Source: Rhyacophila brunnea
Taxonomy: Eukaryota > Arthropoda > Insecta > Trichoptera > Rhyacophilidae
DNA: 64,000 nt
Direction: 5' to 3'
NCBI GenBank assembly: GCA_022495005.1
Contig: JAGYXB010000180.1
Location: 124,001 to 188,000, forward strand
The translations under genes and the position numbers were made by a program. Shown here piece by piece: positions 1 to 11,114 of the stretch; the first letter of the stretch is position 1, and each line of letters starts with the position of its first letter. The notes beneath the pieces are model-generated. The model did not search any database. It was given only the letters and a program-made list of their open reading frames with translations, and had not been told where the DNA came from.

Positions 1-1066
1 TAGTCATAACAAACAACATATCCACATAAGTACCTTATAGATTCAAATTAAAAAAAATATTTACGCATCTTGGCAGAACAAACAACTTAGTTTATCAAGA
101 CAGTTATAAAATAATATATAATAAAATCAATACTAAGTACCAATAATGGCAGAGTTCTCATTTGTACTGGGTAGATATAAGTTGGAAAAAGTACGTAGCC
201 TAAATACCTAGTTCTCTTTTTAACTTTCAGAATACAGTATGTAAGCATACGTCTTGAAAAATCAATCGGATAAAACCATGGATAGTATCCACTATCCACA
301 CAGCTTTAAAGGATTCTCAAAGATTTATTTTGAACCTTCTCCACTATAAGGGGGCATAAGGCCGTACCTACATCTAATAAAAGTTTCAAGTCATCCAAAC
401 AACGTAAACATAGCATTATTTGTAATTAAATTACCAATGGTGTGTCATTTTCATTTATATAAGATAAATATATAAGATAATAGAATAATATAAAATTGTC
501 ATTAATTAGTACCTACTATATTCAACATTATAAGGACCAATATTGTATTGTATGCATGTTATGTTACAATGGTGATGCTTTGGTTACCATTATTGTAATA
601 TACATCTACCACCGTATTTATTTAATAATCTATGACTAACACCACCTAAGATAATTAGATGTCCGCACTGGACACATATGTACCTAATTTGTTAGTACCT
701 ACTTATTCTAAACGATTCAATCTATGTCCTTCCCTACTCACATTATTATTGCCATGGAAATGATAATAGGTACCTACATACAATACAGATATTATGATAG
801 TCGTACATTTTTATTGAAGGATATTCTTATATTTTTTTTAAACAAATTTACAAACAAAAATTAAGTAAAAGTTCTCTCCACACTACCTATGTATTATTTC
901 TATTATTTTTAAAGTCACAAGCTACAATGCATGTAATAATAATTGTAATACAATAGGAAGGTCCCAAATAAATAAACTCTGCAGAAGGCTATTCAATATT
1001 TTCTGCACAAACCATCAATGGCCCAAACACATTTTTGTAGAAAAAATCATTCATTATTCATTGTAA
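1..1066. other. AT-rich non-coding stretch
   Basis: No gene, tRNA or clear repeat was recognised. The sequence is AT-rich with scattered TACCTA-type words typical of this window. Short ORFs here have no recognisable protein features. Confidence 0.5.
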
Positions 1067-2257
1067 AAATTGGGGGTACGACTTATCATAAATATTTTTT
1101 TAACACGAGTCAAGTTGTTGAGATGATAATAATTATTGAATTACAGAACAGATGTTGCCACTGTATTGTTCACTGGAAAGAATTCCTAATGTTTTAGCAG
1201 ATTTACACGAAGTACCTACTACGTAATTAAGCCTTCATTATTTTTATAAATATCCACAAAATTATCAAATTGTGCGTGTGGCCAGAATTATCTTAAATCA
1301 GTTTGGATATCAGCGACAATATTTATGTAAAAATGGCGAATTTGTATCCCACAGGAAAGTACTTATTAAAAACGATAATTGTAAGGGTGATTATCCACTT
1401 AGTGTTACGAATAAAAAGCGAATTTAACATAATAGACTTTTTAAAATATTATATTATAAAGCCTATTATAAGGACAGTATTCATCCACAGGTAATTAATA
1501 AATAAATGTCAAAGGTTAAAAATTCTCCTCCTGTAAAATAAATAGTATTTTGGTTAATTCGCCTTTTTACAATACACCGACGATATAAAGGTATTCGTAT
1601 CGCCTGCTGAGAATTTTAACTAACTTTTAAGAGAACAAATTGTTATTAAAAAATATGTTCAACACAAAGTTAAAATTAAAACACAAAACTTACCAGAAGC
1701 AACAAAATTCACTTACAAAAAAGTATACCTACTCATCATGACCTATGGCAAATAATTGAATGAATGTAGTAGTTATATCACAAGATTTATTGTAATATAG
1801 TCGCAATTCAACAATAATGTAAATTACAAAACAAATGTAAACATCGTAAAAATAGGGGTTTACGACACGTCATAAGCTTTTTTTTTTAACAAAAGTCAAT
1901 TGTTGAGATGAATACCATCTGTTGCCACTTCAATGGTTATTGGAGTAAATTCCTAATGTAATGTAATGTAATGTGGTTTTAGCAGATTTACACGAATTAC
2001 CTACTACTTTATTATACCTTCATTATTTTTATAAATAACCACTCAATATCATTTTTAAATGATCAAATTGTGTAGGTATGTGGCCAGCGTTACGTTACCT
2101 GCGACAAAATATTTTTCAATAGTTTCGGTTAACACGTTTCGCCTGATGACATTTTTGACCAACTTTTAGGAGAACAATTTTTTATTAAAAAATCAAGTTA
2201 AACACACAGTTAAAATTAAAACACAAAACTTACTAGAATGTAGCAAAAAACACCAAA
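1067..2257. repeat. Imperfect direct duplication (two copies)
   Basis: Copy 1 (about 1067-1727) and copy 2 (about 1850-2257) are direct repeats. Shared blocks include GCAGATTTACACGAA with its flanks, the CTTCATTATTTTTATAAATA block, and the block ending AAAATTAAAACACAAAACTTAC. The offset is about 784 bp at the left and 540 bp at the right, so copy 1 carries about 245 bp more (near 1300-1590). Copy 2 holds a short AATGT iteration near 1956-1972. No coding potential was seen. It may be two copies of one unclassified mobile element or a local duplication. Confidence 0.7.
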
Positions 2258-2259
2258 CT

Positions 2260-2860
2260 AATAATATAAACAATTTTGTTTAGAAACGTATTTATATCTT
2301 AAATAATACAAAATATTTTAAAAGGCAACTAATATGAATATTATAGCGGATTGCACGAGTCAAATTATCAAACTTTTTGTATTAATTTAACCATCGAAAA
2401 CACAATTCATTCACCCGAAAATAAATGGCGAAGTAATAATTTTTGTCACTCCGAATAAAATAATATAATAAATTAGTAGGTAAGTAAATTAACAATGCGT
2501 AATAGTCAAAGGCAAGATTGTATTGAGATTTGAAATGTTTCATCCTTTAGAAATTATTAAACAATGTATACTTTATTTTTTAAGAGTTTTCAAATAAAGA
2601 CAGTGTCAGCAAGGCACATTTTTTTGGGTAATAAAGTAATTTACGCTTGCAGCTGGTTGCTTCTTGTTATTTAGACAATGCATTTAGGCATGGACATATC
2701 GACACAAAATAAGAAGGTTGAAAGAAATTTAGGGATGTCATAATTTTTATTTTTAACCCTTGCACGCCAGGCATAACATAACTTCGTTAATTTTTAATTT
2801 TGAGAAAAACTTTAAAAGATACATTCATATATAATTATCTCAATCTAACGAACCGCAACG
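2260..2860. other. AT-rich non-coding stretch
   Basis: I see no gene or repeat here beyond simple A/T runs. Confidence 0.4.
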
Positions 2861-2868
2861 CAATTTTA

Positions 2869-2956
2869 AATGAATCCACGAGCCGGAACGGTATATTTTG
2901 GAATTCCACGAACCACAACGGCGCTCCGGTGCGTTCCTGTCCATTCCGAGCGCTGA
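2869..2956 (+). repeat. Repeat F4, 3' end fragment
   Basis: The segment repeats the right end of repeat F4 (full copies at 24159-24492 and 33909-34160): two ACGA-flanked GGAACGG units, then CGGTGCGTTC and CCATTCCGAGC near 2941-2952. The left part is missing. Similarity to the other copies is seen directly; the family is unclassified. Confidence 0.6.
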
Positions 2957-3049
2957 ACTGGGGTAAGCTTAATAAGCTTGCATTTGCACCTGGCCAAACG
3001 GAAGCTATCCACCTCAAAGGCAACTCAAAGATAAGCGGACATGGTGGCA

Positions 3050-3350
3050 ACCGAGGCCAATTTTGCGGCCTTTACTAAATTCGCCAGAGCGTACGGGGGG
3101 CGGGACACTCTCGACTCCCTTTGCGACTCTTCAAATTAAAGTCACTCTGATAGTTGCCATATAAATTAACATCATGCATTCGCACTTCGGTGCAAGGTTG
3201 CATCACCAGTCCCGTGCGGCTCTGCTCGGGACAAAATGAGGGCTTAAATCCTTTGACCTGGCACACGTAAGGGTTATGTTAGCCGGCCGCGTATGACGTG
3301 GCTGCATATACATAACGGGAGCGGAGGTGGGAGTTTTACACACCATGTTC
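3050..3350. other. GC-elevated segment, unidentified
   Basis: About 300 bp of clearly higher GC than the surroundings, with several CpG words (GCCGGCCGCG near 3281). Open frames on both strands are short and show no recognised domain. It has no copy elsewhere in the window, so it may be single-copy DNA or a lone repeat. Confidence 0.35.
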
Positions 3351-4079
3351 CAACTGGCAGAAGCCGCTTTCAATTGACACGATGTAGGGGTAAATTTTTA
3401 AATTAGCAGATTCTACTTTTTTATTTTTAAAAATAATTTTCAAATATTTGAGATACGTCGGATACTTACCAGCTGTGATTTTACTTCACAGATAATTGTG
3501 TTTTCAATTTCACCCCCTCCCTCTGCCTTAAAAATCAATATTAAATTATTATATATATCGTTTCGAAATGGACCCTCCCCTCATACCATTTTTCTGCATG
3601 TACAGAAAGTGTAAAACACAAATAACTTTTGAATTTATTAATAATATTAAGTAAGTATATAAAATTTATATTTATCACAAATTGAGTTTCACAATATGAC
3701 CAACAAGCGTTACATAATCCCTGCACCTGCCATCAAAAAGGATTTCACATAACCAATCAAACGGTGATACTTGTACCTAAAAATATAAACCACTAATATA
3801 ATAAATATAGTGTCATCCGTAGTTGTTTTATTCACTCTCGTTGAGGCAAAACATTTTGTAGTTGGTTTAAAATAAAATCTATTTTTTTAAACTATTACGC
3901 TACCAATTTTTGATTTTGGATTGACACACATATTATTAATGACACACATGATAAAATACGGGACTTATCTTTTTATGTTGATTTTAATATTTTACTGTTA
4001 TTGTTGATATACGATATCGCCATGATCAGCCGGGTTCGATCCACTGCTGGATGAAGGGCTCCCGTAGCTGGGAATGGGA
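3351..4079. other. Non-coding stretch; possible LINE-like scrap at right edge
   Basis: No gene recognised. Near 4036-4066 the text around CCACTGCTGGATGAAGGGCT resembles a word common in insect LINE 3' regions; this is memory-based and weak. The remainder is AT-rich. Confidence 0.35.
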
Positions 4080-5691
4080 CGATTTGGCACCGCGAACTGG
4101 CCTCCGCCGATTGGCCTCCGGTAATTGGCCGCCGGTACAATCGGACGCCGGCCCAATTGGACGCCGACCCAATTGACCTCCGGGAGGATTGGACGCCGCA
4201 CAGTTGAATTAAATGCGCAAAGGAATAGACGTACGTTACGATTTGTTGGAGTAAATAAGCAAGTCAGTTTAATATGCTTCTATCTTCTCAGTAGTTGTAC
4301 CTTATACATCTCGCGCTTGACACATTTTTAATATAGATTGAGAATAATTATTATGCCTTATGATGTTTATTAAAAGAAAATAATTCTTCCCTCGCTAAAA
4401 CTTAAGGATGTGCATAATCAATTAATTTATTGTCTATAGATGGGTACTTATTTATATTTACAACAAATATTAAAAATAATGTTAGATGTTAGAATGAAAT
4501 TGCATTATATTTCAGCATTTAATCGACTTAATAGTATAATAAAGCTTAAACATGTAAGTATTTATTATGCATAAATGCGTATTTTAAGATAGTATGAAAT
4601 TACAAACAAAATATTAAGTAAGTTATCTGCTAAGTATAAATGTTTCAGTAGTTTGATTGATAAATTACTTAGGTACTGGGTGCTGGACGAAATCCCGAAG
4701 GCCGAAATCCCGAATTCTGAAATCCCGAATGGCCGAAATCCCAAAAAATAAAAAAATACAAACATCAATAATTGCGCATTTTTTGCAAGAGAGACAAAAA
4801 CCCATTTTTCGTGGAAATATAAAAAAATGTAAAATAAAAACATCAATAATTGCGCAATCGTGAGCGCAATATTTTCAGGAGAGACCATTTTGTAGAACGA
4901 ATGGATTTTGTGTCTCTTGCAAAAATTGCGCAATTCACGATTGCGCAATTATTGATGTTTGTATTTTACATTTTTATACAAAAATTTTTGTGTCTCTTGC
5001 AAAAGGCAATTATTAACATATTTTATTTTGGGATTTCGGTATTCGGGGATTTCGGCCTTCGGGATTTCGTCCGACACCCAGTACCTAAGCAGTTTATCAA
5101 TCAAACTACTGAAACATTTATACTCAGCAGATAACTTACTTTATATTTTGTTTGTAATTTCATACTATCTTAAAATACGCATTTATGCATAATAATATAC
5201 ATGTTTAAGCTTTATTATTGTATTAAGTCGATAAAACGCTGAAATATAATGTAATTTTCATTCTAACATCTAACATTATTTTTAATATTTGTTGTAAATA
5301 TAAATAAGTACCCATGTATAGACAATAAATTATTTGATTATGCACATCTTTAAGTTTTAGCGAGGGAAGAATTATTTTCTTTTAATAAACATCATAAGGC
5401 ATAATAATTATTCTCAATCTATATTAAAAATGTGTTAAGCGCGAAATGTATAAGGTACAACTACTGAGAAAATAGAAGCATATTAAACTGACTTGCTTAT
5501 TTACTCCAACAAATCGTAACGTACGTCTATTCCTTTGCGCATTTAATTCAACTGTGCGGCGTCCAATCCTCCCGGAGGCCAATTGGGTCGGCGTCGAATT
5601 GGGTCGGCGTCCAATTGGGTCGGCGTCCGATTGTACCGGCGGCCAATTACCGGAGGCCAATCGGCGGAGGCCAGTTCGCGGTGCCAAATCG
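4080..5691. mobile_element. 1.6 kb palindromic foldback element PAL1
   Basis: The two halves are near-identical inverted copies of about 780 bp meeting near 4885. Outer ends carry iterated 14-16 bp units: left 4099-4205 (GGCCTCCG, GGCCGCCG, GGACGCCG each followed by a spacer ending in ATT or ATC), right 5552-5672 with at least one extra GGACGCCGACCCAATT unit. The inner part (4677-5085) is itself an inverted repeat with CTGGGTG termini and iterated CCGAAATCCCGAA words. Open frames on both strands mirror each other and follow from the palindrome, so they are not taken as genes. The design recalls Foldback-type elements (long inverted repeats with internal tandem units); family assignment is inference. 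The unequal unit number shows the arms have diverged since formation. Confidence 0.8.
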
Positions 5692-6314
5692 CCCTAGACC
5701 CCCCGTAGCTCTCTCTCCACTCTTCTCGATCTCTAGTTCTTTGCTGCCACGTACATCCACCGAAATTTATGAGCTCGTCTATCCAGAGGGGCTTAGAGTG
5801 TCCCTGTGAGCGTTTAGTGCGCTTTGGGTACCACTGTAATATGACGGTATTAGTCCAGCGGCTGTCTACTCGCCGAGCAACATGTTCATTTCATCTGCTT
5901 AGAGACCTCTATCACATCGCGTACTCTTGTCTGCTCCCTTATCCATTGGTTTATTTTGTGCTCTTTACGCGTTATGCTTAACATGCACCTTTCCACGCCA
6001 CGTTGTGCTACTCGCAATTTTTTGATTTCTCTTACATTAAGACTAAGAGTCAAGTGTTGGTAGCACATAATGGTTGTAAAACTTTACGTTTAAAACACCA
6101 TGGGAGATCACTTTTCAAGATACTATTCAAGTGCCAAATGCACTCCATGCCAGGTTGTTTCTGCGAGCAGAGGTCAATTGAAATTTGTTGTTCAAGATAG
6201 ACTTAGTTGTTGACTCGCTCGATTTGAGTGTCATTGACGATGATTAGTTTTTGTTCAGCAAAACAGTTTAGCATTACTTTTTTCTTTGAGACATTTTAAG
6301 AAAAAACAAAAAAT
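5692..6314. other. Non-coding stretch
   Basis: Slightly less AT-rich than its neighbours. Short ORFs exist but none shows a domain or a repeat partner in the window. Confidence 0.35.
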
Positions 6315-6445
6315 CTTTTTAATGTTTTCAGATACATATTTATTAATTAATACAGTTGAAATTGTAAATTATCAAAAAAAAAATCTCAAATTGCAAGCTT
6401 CGTATTTTTCCGCTAGGTTCTCTACTGGCATGCCTCTCCCCCTTA
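6315..6445 (+). repeat. Dispersed repeat, second copy at 45635-45762
   Basis: Shares GTTTTCAGATACATATTTAT, the following GTTGAAATTGTAAATTATCA word and TTGCAAGCTTCGTATTTT with the copy at 45635-45762 in the same orientation. No open frame or terminal repeat was seen. Confidence 0.65.
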
Positions 6446-6796
6446 AACCGGCTTTATTGAACTGCAATCTTATAACATAGCGAAATAAATTTAATTAGTT
6501 TTATATCACTTGCAGATGAACTACGTTTAGTTTCTCTGACTGTTCGAAGATGTGTATTTTTATTATCACACGAGACAGTTAGTTTTATTTTTCTGCCGAT
6601 AGATGTTACCAGTGGTGCACTCAGGATTTAATATTGGGGCAAGGAGGAGAATGTAAATTAGTATTATTATTGTTTTTTTTATTAAGTTGGAATGTATGGT
6701 TTTTATTTTATAATTTATCGCATGGGTTTCCATGTCCATAAACCTTCCACTGGTAGGTATATTCTTACAAAACCCTGCTTTCTACTTATTTATCTG

Positions 6797-7662
6797 TTAC
6801 ATATAAATAGTGCAAATTAAACTTTGTTAGTCATACGTATTTTGTTTTTATTGAACTAAGACTACAATTTTCAGATGGTATTGGTTAGTTTTAAAACATC
6901 AATTAAACCTTGCCTAAACCAAACCATAATAGTTTTGGTATACTTTGGGCGATAAGACAAAATTGTAGACACTTTTTCATTCATACATATTTGTTTTCGT
7001 TGGATTACGAATACATATTATTACACATAGGTATTGTTGGTTAATTTTTTAAATTCATTAAGCCCAGCCTAAACCAAACTACAATAGATAAAAAAATATT
7101 ATCCTATCTACAAAATATCCAAAGTTATGTATGATTTAATTGCATAATTTCAGATATTTTATAGATAGACTGGTACATATTTGACTATTATCTAAATCAG
7201 CGATATTCAACCTGCGGCCCGAAACACATTTATTGTCAGGAATTTCGTATATCTTGAGATTCGTTTCGACTTTGACGCACAGATAGTGACACCCGAAGAG
7301 GATTGTCATTATGGTCCACATCAGATCTGGTATAAGAGTGTTGCTATTGCACACGATTAATTTAAAAAACACGCATAATTTTTAAAATCTCAAAAATGTT
7401 TTGTAAAAAAGGGGGGGGGGTTTCATGATTTTTGTCATCACACCAGTAGTGATACGGCCCGCGTTACTTTACAAATATATGTATTTGGCCCGAAGAACAA
7501 AAAGGTTGAGTATCATTGATCTAAATGATCTGAAAATCTGAAATTTAAAAACTAACCAACACCATCTTTAAATTATTGTAGTCTTATTTCAATGAAAACA
7601 AATATATGACTGCCAAAGTTTTGTGTGCACTATTTGTGGCGGATCTTAACAGCCTACCTCCA
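6797..7662. mobile_element. MITE related to 36309-36826, split by a hAT-type MITE
   Basis: The right end (7600-7662, AGTTTTGTGTGCACTATTTG then GGCGGATCTTAACAGCCTAC) matches the right end of the 36309-36826 element. The left part (6797-6900) matches that element's subterminal region (AAATAGTGCA, AAACTTTGTTAGTCATACGT). The centre is interrupted by 7198-7518. Its own left terminus is unclear, possibly lost or lying near 6613 (CAGTGGTGCACTCAGG). Confidence 0.6.
7198..7518. mobile_element. hAT-type MITE with 8-bp target duplication
   Basis: The element starts CAGCGATATTCAACCT and ends (reverse complement) CAATGATACTCAACCT. It is flanked on both sides by the exact 8-bp duplication ATCTAAAT (7190-7197 and 7519-7526). 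CA-G terminal bases and 8-bp duplications are the hAT hallmark. GCGGCCCG words lie just inside both ends, and a G10 run lies at 7412. There is no transposase frame, so it is non-autonomous. Confidence 0.85.
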
Positions 7663-8296
7663 CTGCTCTGTAGAATAACATAGTATTGCGCGGACCTTTC
7701 AGTTTCCCAATAATAATCAGTTTTACCAAGTTAGTCCATAATACTATCTTCCTATATAATATTTTATTGATGGAAATACTAACTTCAACCAACATTTTGT
7801 ATTTAAAACTAGATAGTAATAGAATACAACCTTTCCTAACAATACGTGTTTGTTTAATAAACTTTGCGTTTCGAGAACTGTAAGTTGGAATAATATTATC
7901 TACCTTTGCATACTTGGACAATAGCAAATCGTGAATAAAACAAACTTCAAGGGTTATCGGTGTCGTGAACTAGAATATTTAAATCACTACTGGAAATGGA
8001 CGAATTTCCTAATCGAACAACTATTTAGTTTCTCTCAAATAGATAAGTATCACGGGCGGCCGATGATAATTAATTTGAAATTAGTGAATAATACACCAGA
8101 AAGAGACAATATGGTTTGCATTTCATTTTCTTATTACCTACCTAGCCAGGATAGAAAATATCTACCGTATTTTTGATAGGATATCGTGAGTTTTCACGTG
8201 AGTCGAGTAGTGGCTGAAAATACATAACCGTAGTAGGTAATTATTTACATAATATAAAGCGACGATTATGCCTAGGGATTGCAATTTTATTTTTCG
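7663..8296. other. Non-coding stretch
   Basis: No gene or repeat partner recognised. One 81-codon open frame (7931-8176) has no visible domain. Confidence 0.35.
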
Positions 8297-8529
8297 ACCA
8301 TGTCCGATCCTCATAAGATCATATGGGCCTCCACAGAGTGGAAGTTTGTATTAACAGATTTTTGTTTTTACGAGAAATGGATGTCAGTAACTTGCTCTAC
8401 CTATTAGGTCCATACCCTGACTCATACACACATTGAAAAACAATATGTTGTGTACTTGCCGGACCCAAGATTCGACCTGGGACCCACGACGCTATAGGCC
8501 AATGCTTCAGCCGCGCGGCCATCGTGGGT
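8297..8529 (-). mobile_element. SINE1 copy (tRNA-derived), near full length
   Basis: On the minus strand it begins with a tRNA-like head (CGTGGGTCCCAGG-type region with a B-box-like GGTCGAATC near 8470), followed by the body containing CAGGGTATGGACCTAATAGG, a TGACATCCATTTCTCGTAAA block, and the tail GATCATATGATC...GGATCGGACATGG. Eight other copies occur in the window. A SINE is transcribed by RNA polymerase III from its internal promoter and copied by LINE machinery; here no such activity can be judged. Confidence 0.85.
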
Positions 8530-8556
8530 GCTTCGCAATACCGAATCGGGCGAACC

Positions 8557-9582
8557 GGGTGATTGCAATACCGAACGAATATATTATCAATACCGGTATT
8601 TCTTATTGAATAGCGGTATTCATCAAAACAAATATTAAAAAGAAGTACCTACCTATTAATAAATATAACTATTGAAAAATCTATTTGAAACCCTATTTTA
8701 TTGCAATCTGAAGTACATACCTACATTCAGTGAAGTCCCGTGGGGGTAGGCAGATTGAGCGTCGCTTGGGGGCGGCAAATCAAGGAGAATCATCTGGTAT
8801 ACGAGATAGAAATAACTACCTAAACTTAGTAATAACAAAAATATCTTTCCATTAAATAAATCAGATCACTGCTTGGAAACAAAATGTATTAATTAACATA
8901 AAAGGTTTAATAGGACTCTATTTTTTGTTGGGTTCGCGATGTCTAATTTACTTCCGTTGCCCTTCGGCGTACTTGGTGACCAGAAACGACACGCGCACGG
9001 ATGATAAAAAATACTGTAGGTATACTATAAGGAGCGGCATCTTGGCGCTGCCCAGGGGCGGCATTTTGTCTAGGGACGTCACTGCCTGCATTTATTATGT
9101 TGACCTTTGTAAATATAATATATTGATCATACTATTTTAGAACTGCTCATTTCACAAATACTATAGGTCCGGGTACACGAAAATCTCTCTCAAATTCAAC
9201 GTTTGTTGGATTTACTACCAACGTTGGATCAATAGTAGAGTTATAGAATAATTGGAAATATTTGCCACGAATATTTTCGTCTTTGAAATATGTTAATGTC
9301 ATCGCGACAATTCTAGAAATAGGTATATTTGAGGGATTTTGTTTTAATATTATTTAACGTTTGTTGATTTAAGTCAATATATTTGCATTTTGGCAGCATA
9401 AAACTTATACACTACATTAATAATATACAATAAAGTAGTAAGTAATGAAAAAAATATATTAAATTCATATTCGAAAAACATAAACGTGTATGCTTTATTA
9501 ATACCGAAAATACAGGTATTTTGGATTTTTGAAACCGGTATTTCGGTATCGATAAAAAATTGAATACCGGTATTGCCATCCC
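8557..9582. mobile_element. TA-type MITE family P, copy 1, split by a hAT-type MITE
   Basis: The left end GATTGCAATACCGAA and right end AATACCGGTATTGCCATCCC match, in inverted orientation, the copy at 54436-55061. ACCGGTATT words are repeated at both ends. Internal blocks (for example AATTGGAAATATTTGCCACG near 9252) are also shared. The copy is interrupted at 8728-9084; removing that insert gives a length close to that of copy 2. A terminal TA follows at 9583. Confidence 0.8.
8728..9084. mobile_element. hAT-type MITE H2, copy A (357 bp), nested
   Basis: Termini are CAGTGAAGTCCCG and, inverted, CAGTGACGTCCCT. The 8-bp target duplication is CCTACATT (8720-8727) / CCTGCATT (9085-9092), one mismatch. 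Copy B lies at 57913-58524. It sits inside MITE P copy 1. Copy A lacks an internal block of about 250 bp present in copy B. Confidence 0.85.
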
Positions 9583-9983
9583 TATATGCACAGTTCAAAC
9601 CAAGATGCATCTGTACTTGAAAAAAATGAACACTGTATAAAAATTGTTCATATTAAAACAAACTGTTTCGATAAAAATGTCCAAGACGGAGCTGAAATAG
9701 TTATCAAGGCTAAATATTAAGTAAACCAGTAAAATCATTTCAAGATTATATTTATTTGCCAGGGCAGCACCGAGATAAGGAACGGCCTGCATTCATTTCA
9801 GTAGAAGAAAGTTTTTATTTTTAATGATTCTAACAATATACACAATGAAGAACTATGTACATAATATACCCTTTATGCAATGATTTCACAGTCGTCGCCT
9901 CTTAAAAATATAGTAGGTACCTGCCCGCGTTGATTATCTTTGGCGGAGATGACCTTGAAACAGTTAATACCAGTCATTTATTT

Positions 9984-10471
9984 CGATCATGTCCGATCCT
10001 AACAGGATCATATCGTCACTGTTCTGGCAGAAGACACTAATTCGAAAAAATGACATATTGAGTTAGTTATACCAAAATGTTCCTTATTTCAAACTTTACC
10101 GTCTGGAAACCTTCTTTAAATAAACAGTCTTTATTTTAAAGTCATCCTTTTACGATTACTTAATAAACTCACATGATAGATCATTTCAAACATTTTAACA
10201 ACTTCAAAGTCAAATTACTCAAAACTAGTATTCTCCAGTTAGTGTTTTCTGCCATAACAGAGACGATATGGGCCTCCACAGAGTAGAGGTTTGTATTAAC
10301 AGATTTTGTTTTTTTACGAGAAATGGATGTCAGCCAATTGCTCAACCTATTAGGTCCATACCCTGACAGACACAAATTGAAAAACAATATGTATACTTGC
10401 CAGACTCAGGATTCGAAACTGGGACCCACGGTGTGATAGTCCAACGCTTAAGCCTCGCGGCCACCGTGGGT
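9984..10471 (-). mobile_element. SINE1 copy split by MITE K
   Basis: The tail part (9984-10013, CATGTCCGATCCTAACAGGA) and the remainder (10266-10471, from GGGCCTCCACAGAGTAG to the tRNA-like head ending CCACCGTGGGT) are the two parts of one SINE1 separated by 252 bp. In other copies GATCATATGGGCCTCC is continuous, which gives the pre-insertion site. Confidence 0.9.
10014..10265. mobile_element. MITE K, copy 1 (252 bp)
   Basis: Terminal inverted repeats are CGTCACTGTTCTGGCAGAAG and, inverted, CGTCTCTGTTATGGCAGAAA. The flanking ATAT (10010-10013 and 10266-10269) is a likely 4-bp target duplication. A second copy in inverted orientation lies at 41372-41626 and matches along its whole length. There is no open frame. 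Confidence 0.85.
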
Positions 10472-10940
10472 GTAATAAATATATAAATTAAAAAATAATA
10501 AATTAGTATACAAATCTCTTAAAATATGCGAATTATTCACAAACTAAGTACAAAACTTTACTCAAAGCACAACAAAATCCCTGCAACTGATATACAGGGG
10601 TCCAATAACATAACCACTCAAACAGATAGGTACGTACGTTCTTGTAAATAAAAAATAAATAAACATCTAAGGCGTAAAACCCACTTAACGCAGCGAGTGG
10701 GGCACTCGCGCAAAATTTCACAAGTGGCGCGTAAATCATCGAAAATACAACGTAATCAAATACGCCAGCGCACACTGGATTTGACGACGCATTGTGCCCG
10801 CCTGCCCCATGATTCATCGTTTTTTTGCTTCTCAGCGATACGAATTAACGAAAACACAACGTAGTCTATTCATTGAACACGGCAAGCAAAATCACGCTTT
10901 TGGAAGCGTCGTCGATAGACGGGCGAGAAGGCATTATTTA
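10472..10940. other. Non-coding stretch left of mariner
   Basis: Moderate GC near 10680-10930 with several CGC words. There is no recognisable gene. The open frame running into the mariner element from 10794 is read-through from flank to transposase, so the sequence left of 11115 is not protein-coding evidence. Confidence 0.4.
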
Positions 10941-10965
10941 CGAGGGTGGGTCAATAAGTCCTTAG
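10941..10965 (+). repeat. Mariner left terminal inverted repeat
   Basis: CGAGGGTGGGTCAATAAGTC plus CTTAG. It pairs with 12218-12242, 24 of 25 positions matching, and is directly preceded by the TA target duplication. Confidence 0.95.
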
Positions 10966-11114
10966 ATAAGCCGACAGGTGGCGCGACTAGTACTGTAAGC
11001 GGTTTGTTTTCATGCAGCGGCACTACCGATTCAGTATGCTGCGAAGTTTCAATCAGATTGGTCGGGTTGTTGTGTGTTTCTCGTACATTTAAAAAAAAAA
11101 TTTGCTTGTGGAAA

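Noticed and set aside
4565..5192. Mirrored open frames of 60-127 codons
   Set aside because: They lie in the arms and centre of the palindrome and mirror each other, so they follow from its structure.
10794..11114. Open frame upstream of the mariner transposase start
   Set aside because: It crosses the element boundary and terminal repeat, so it is read-through and not part of the transposase.
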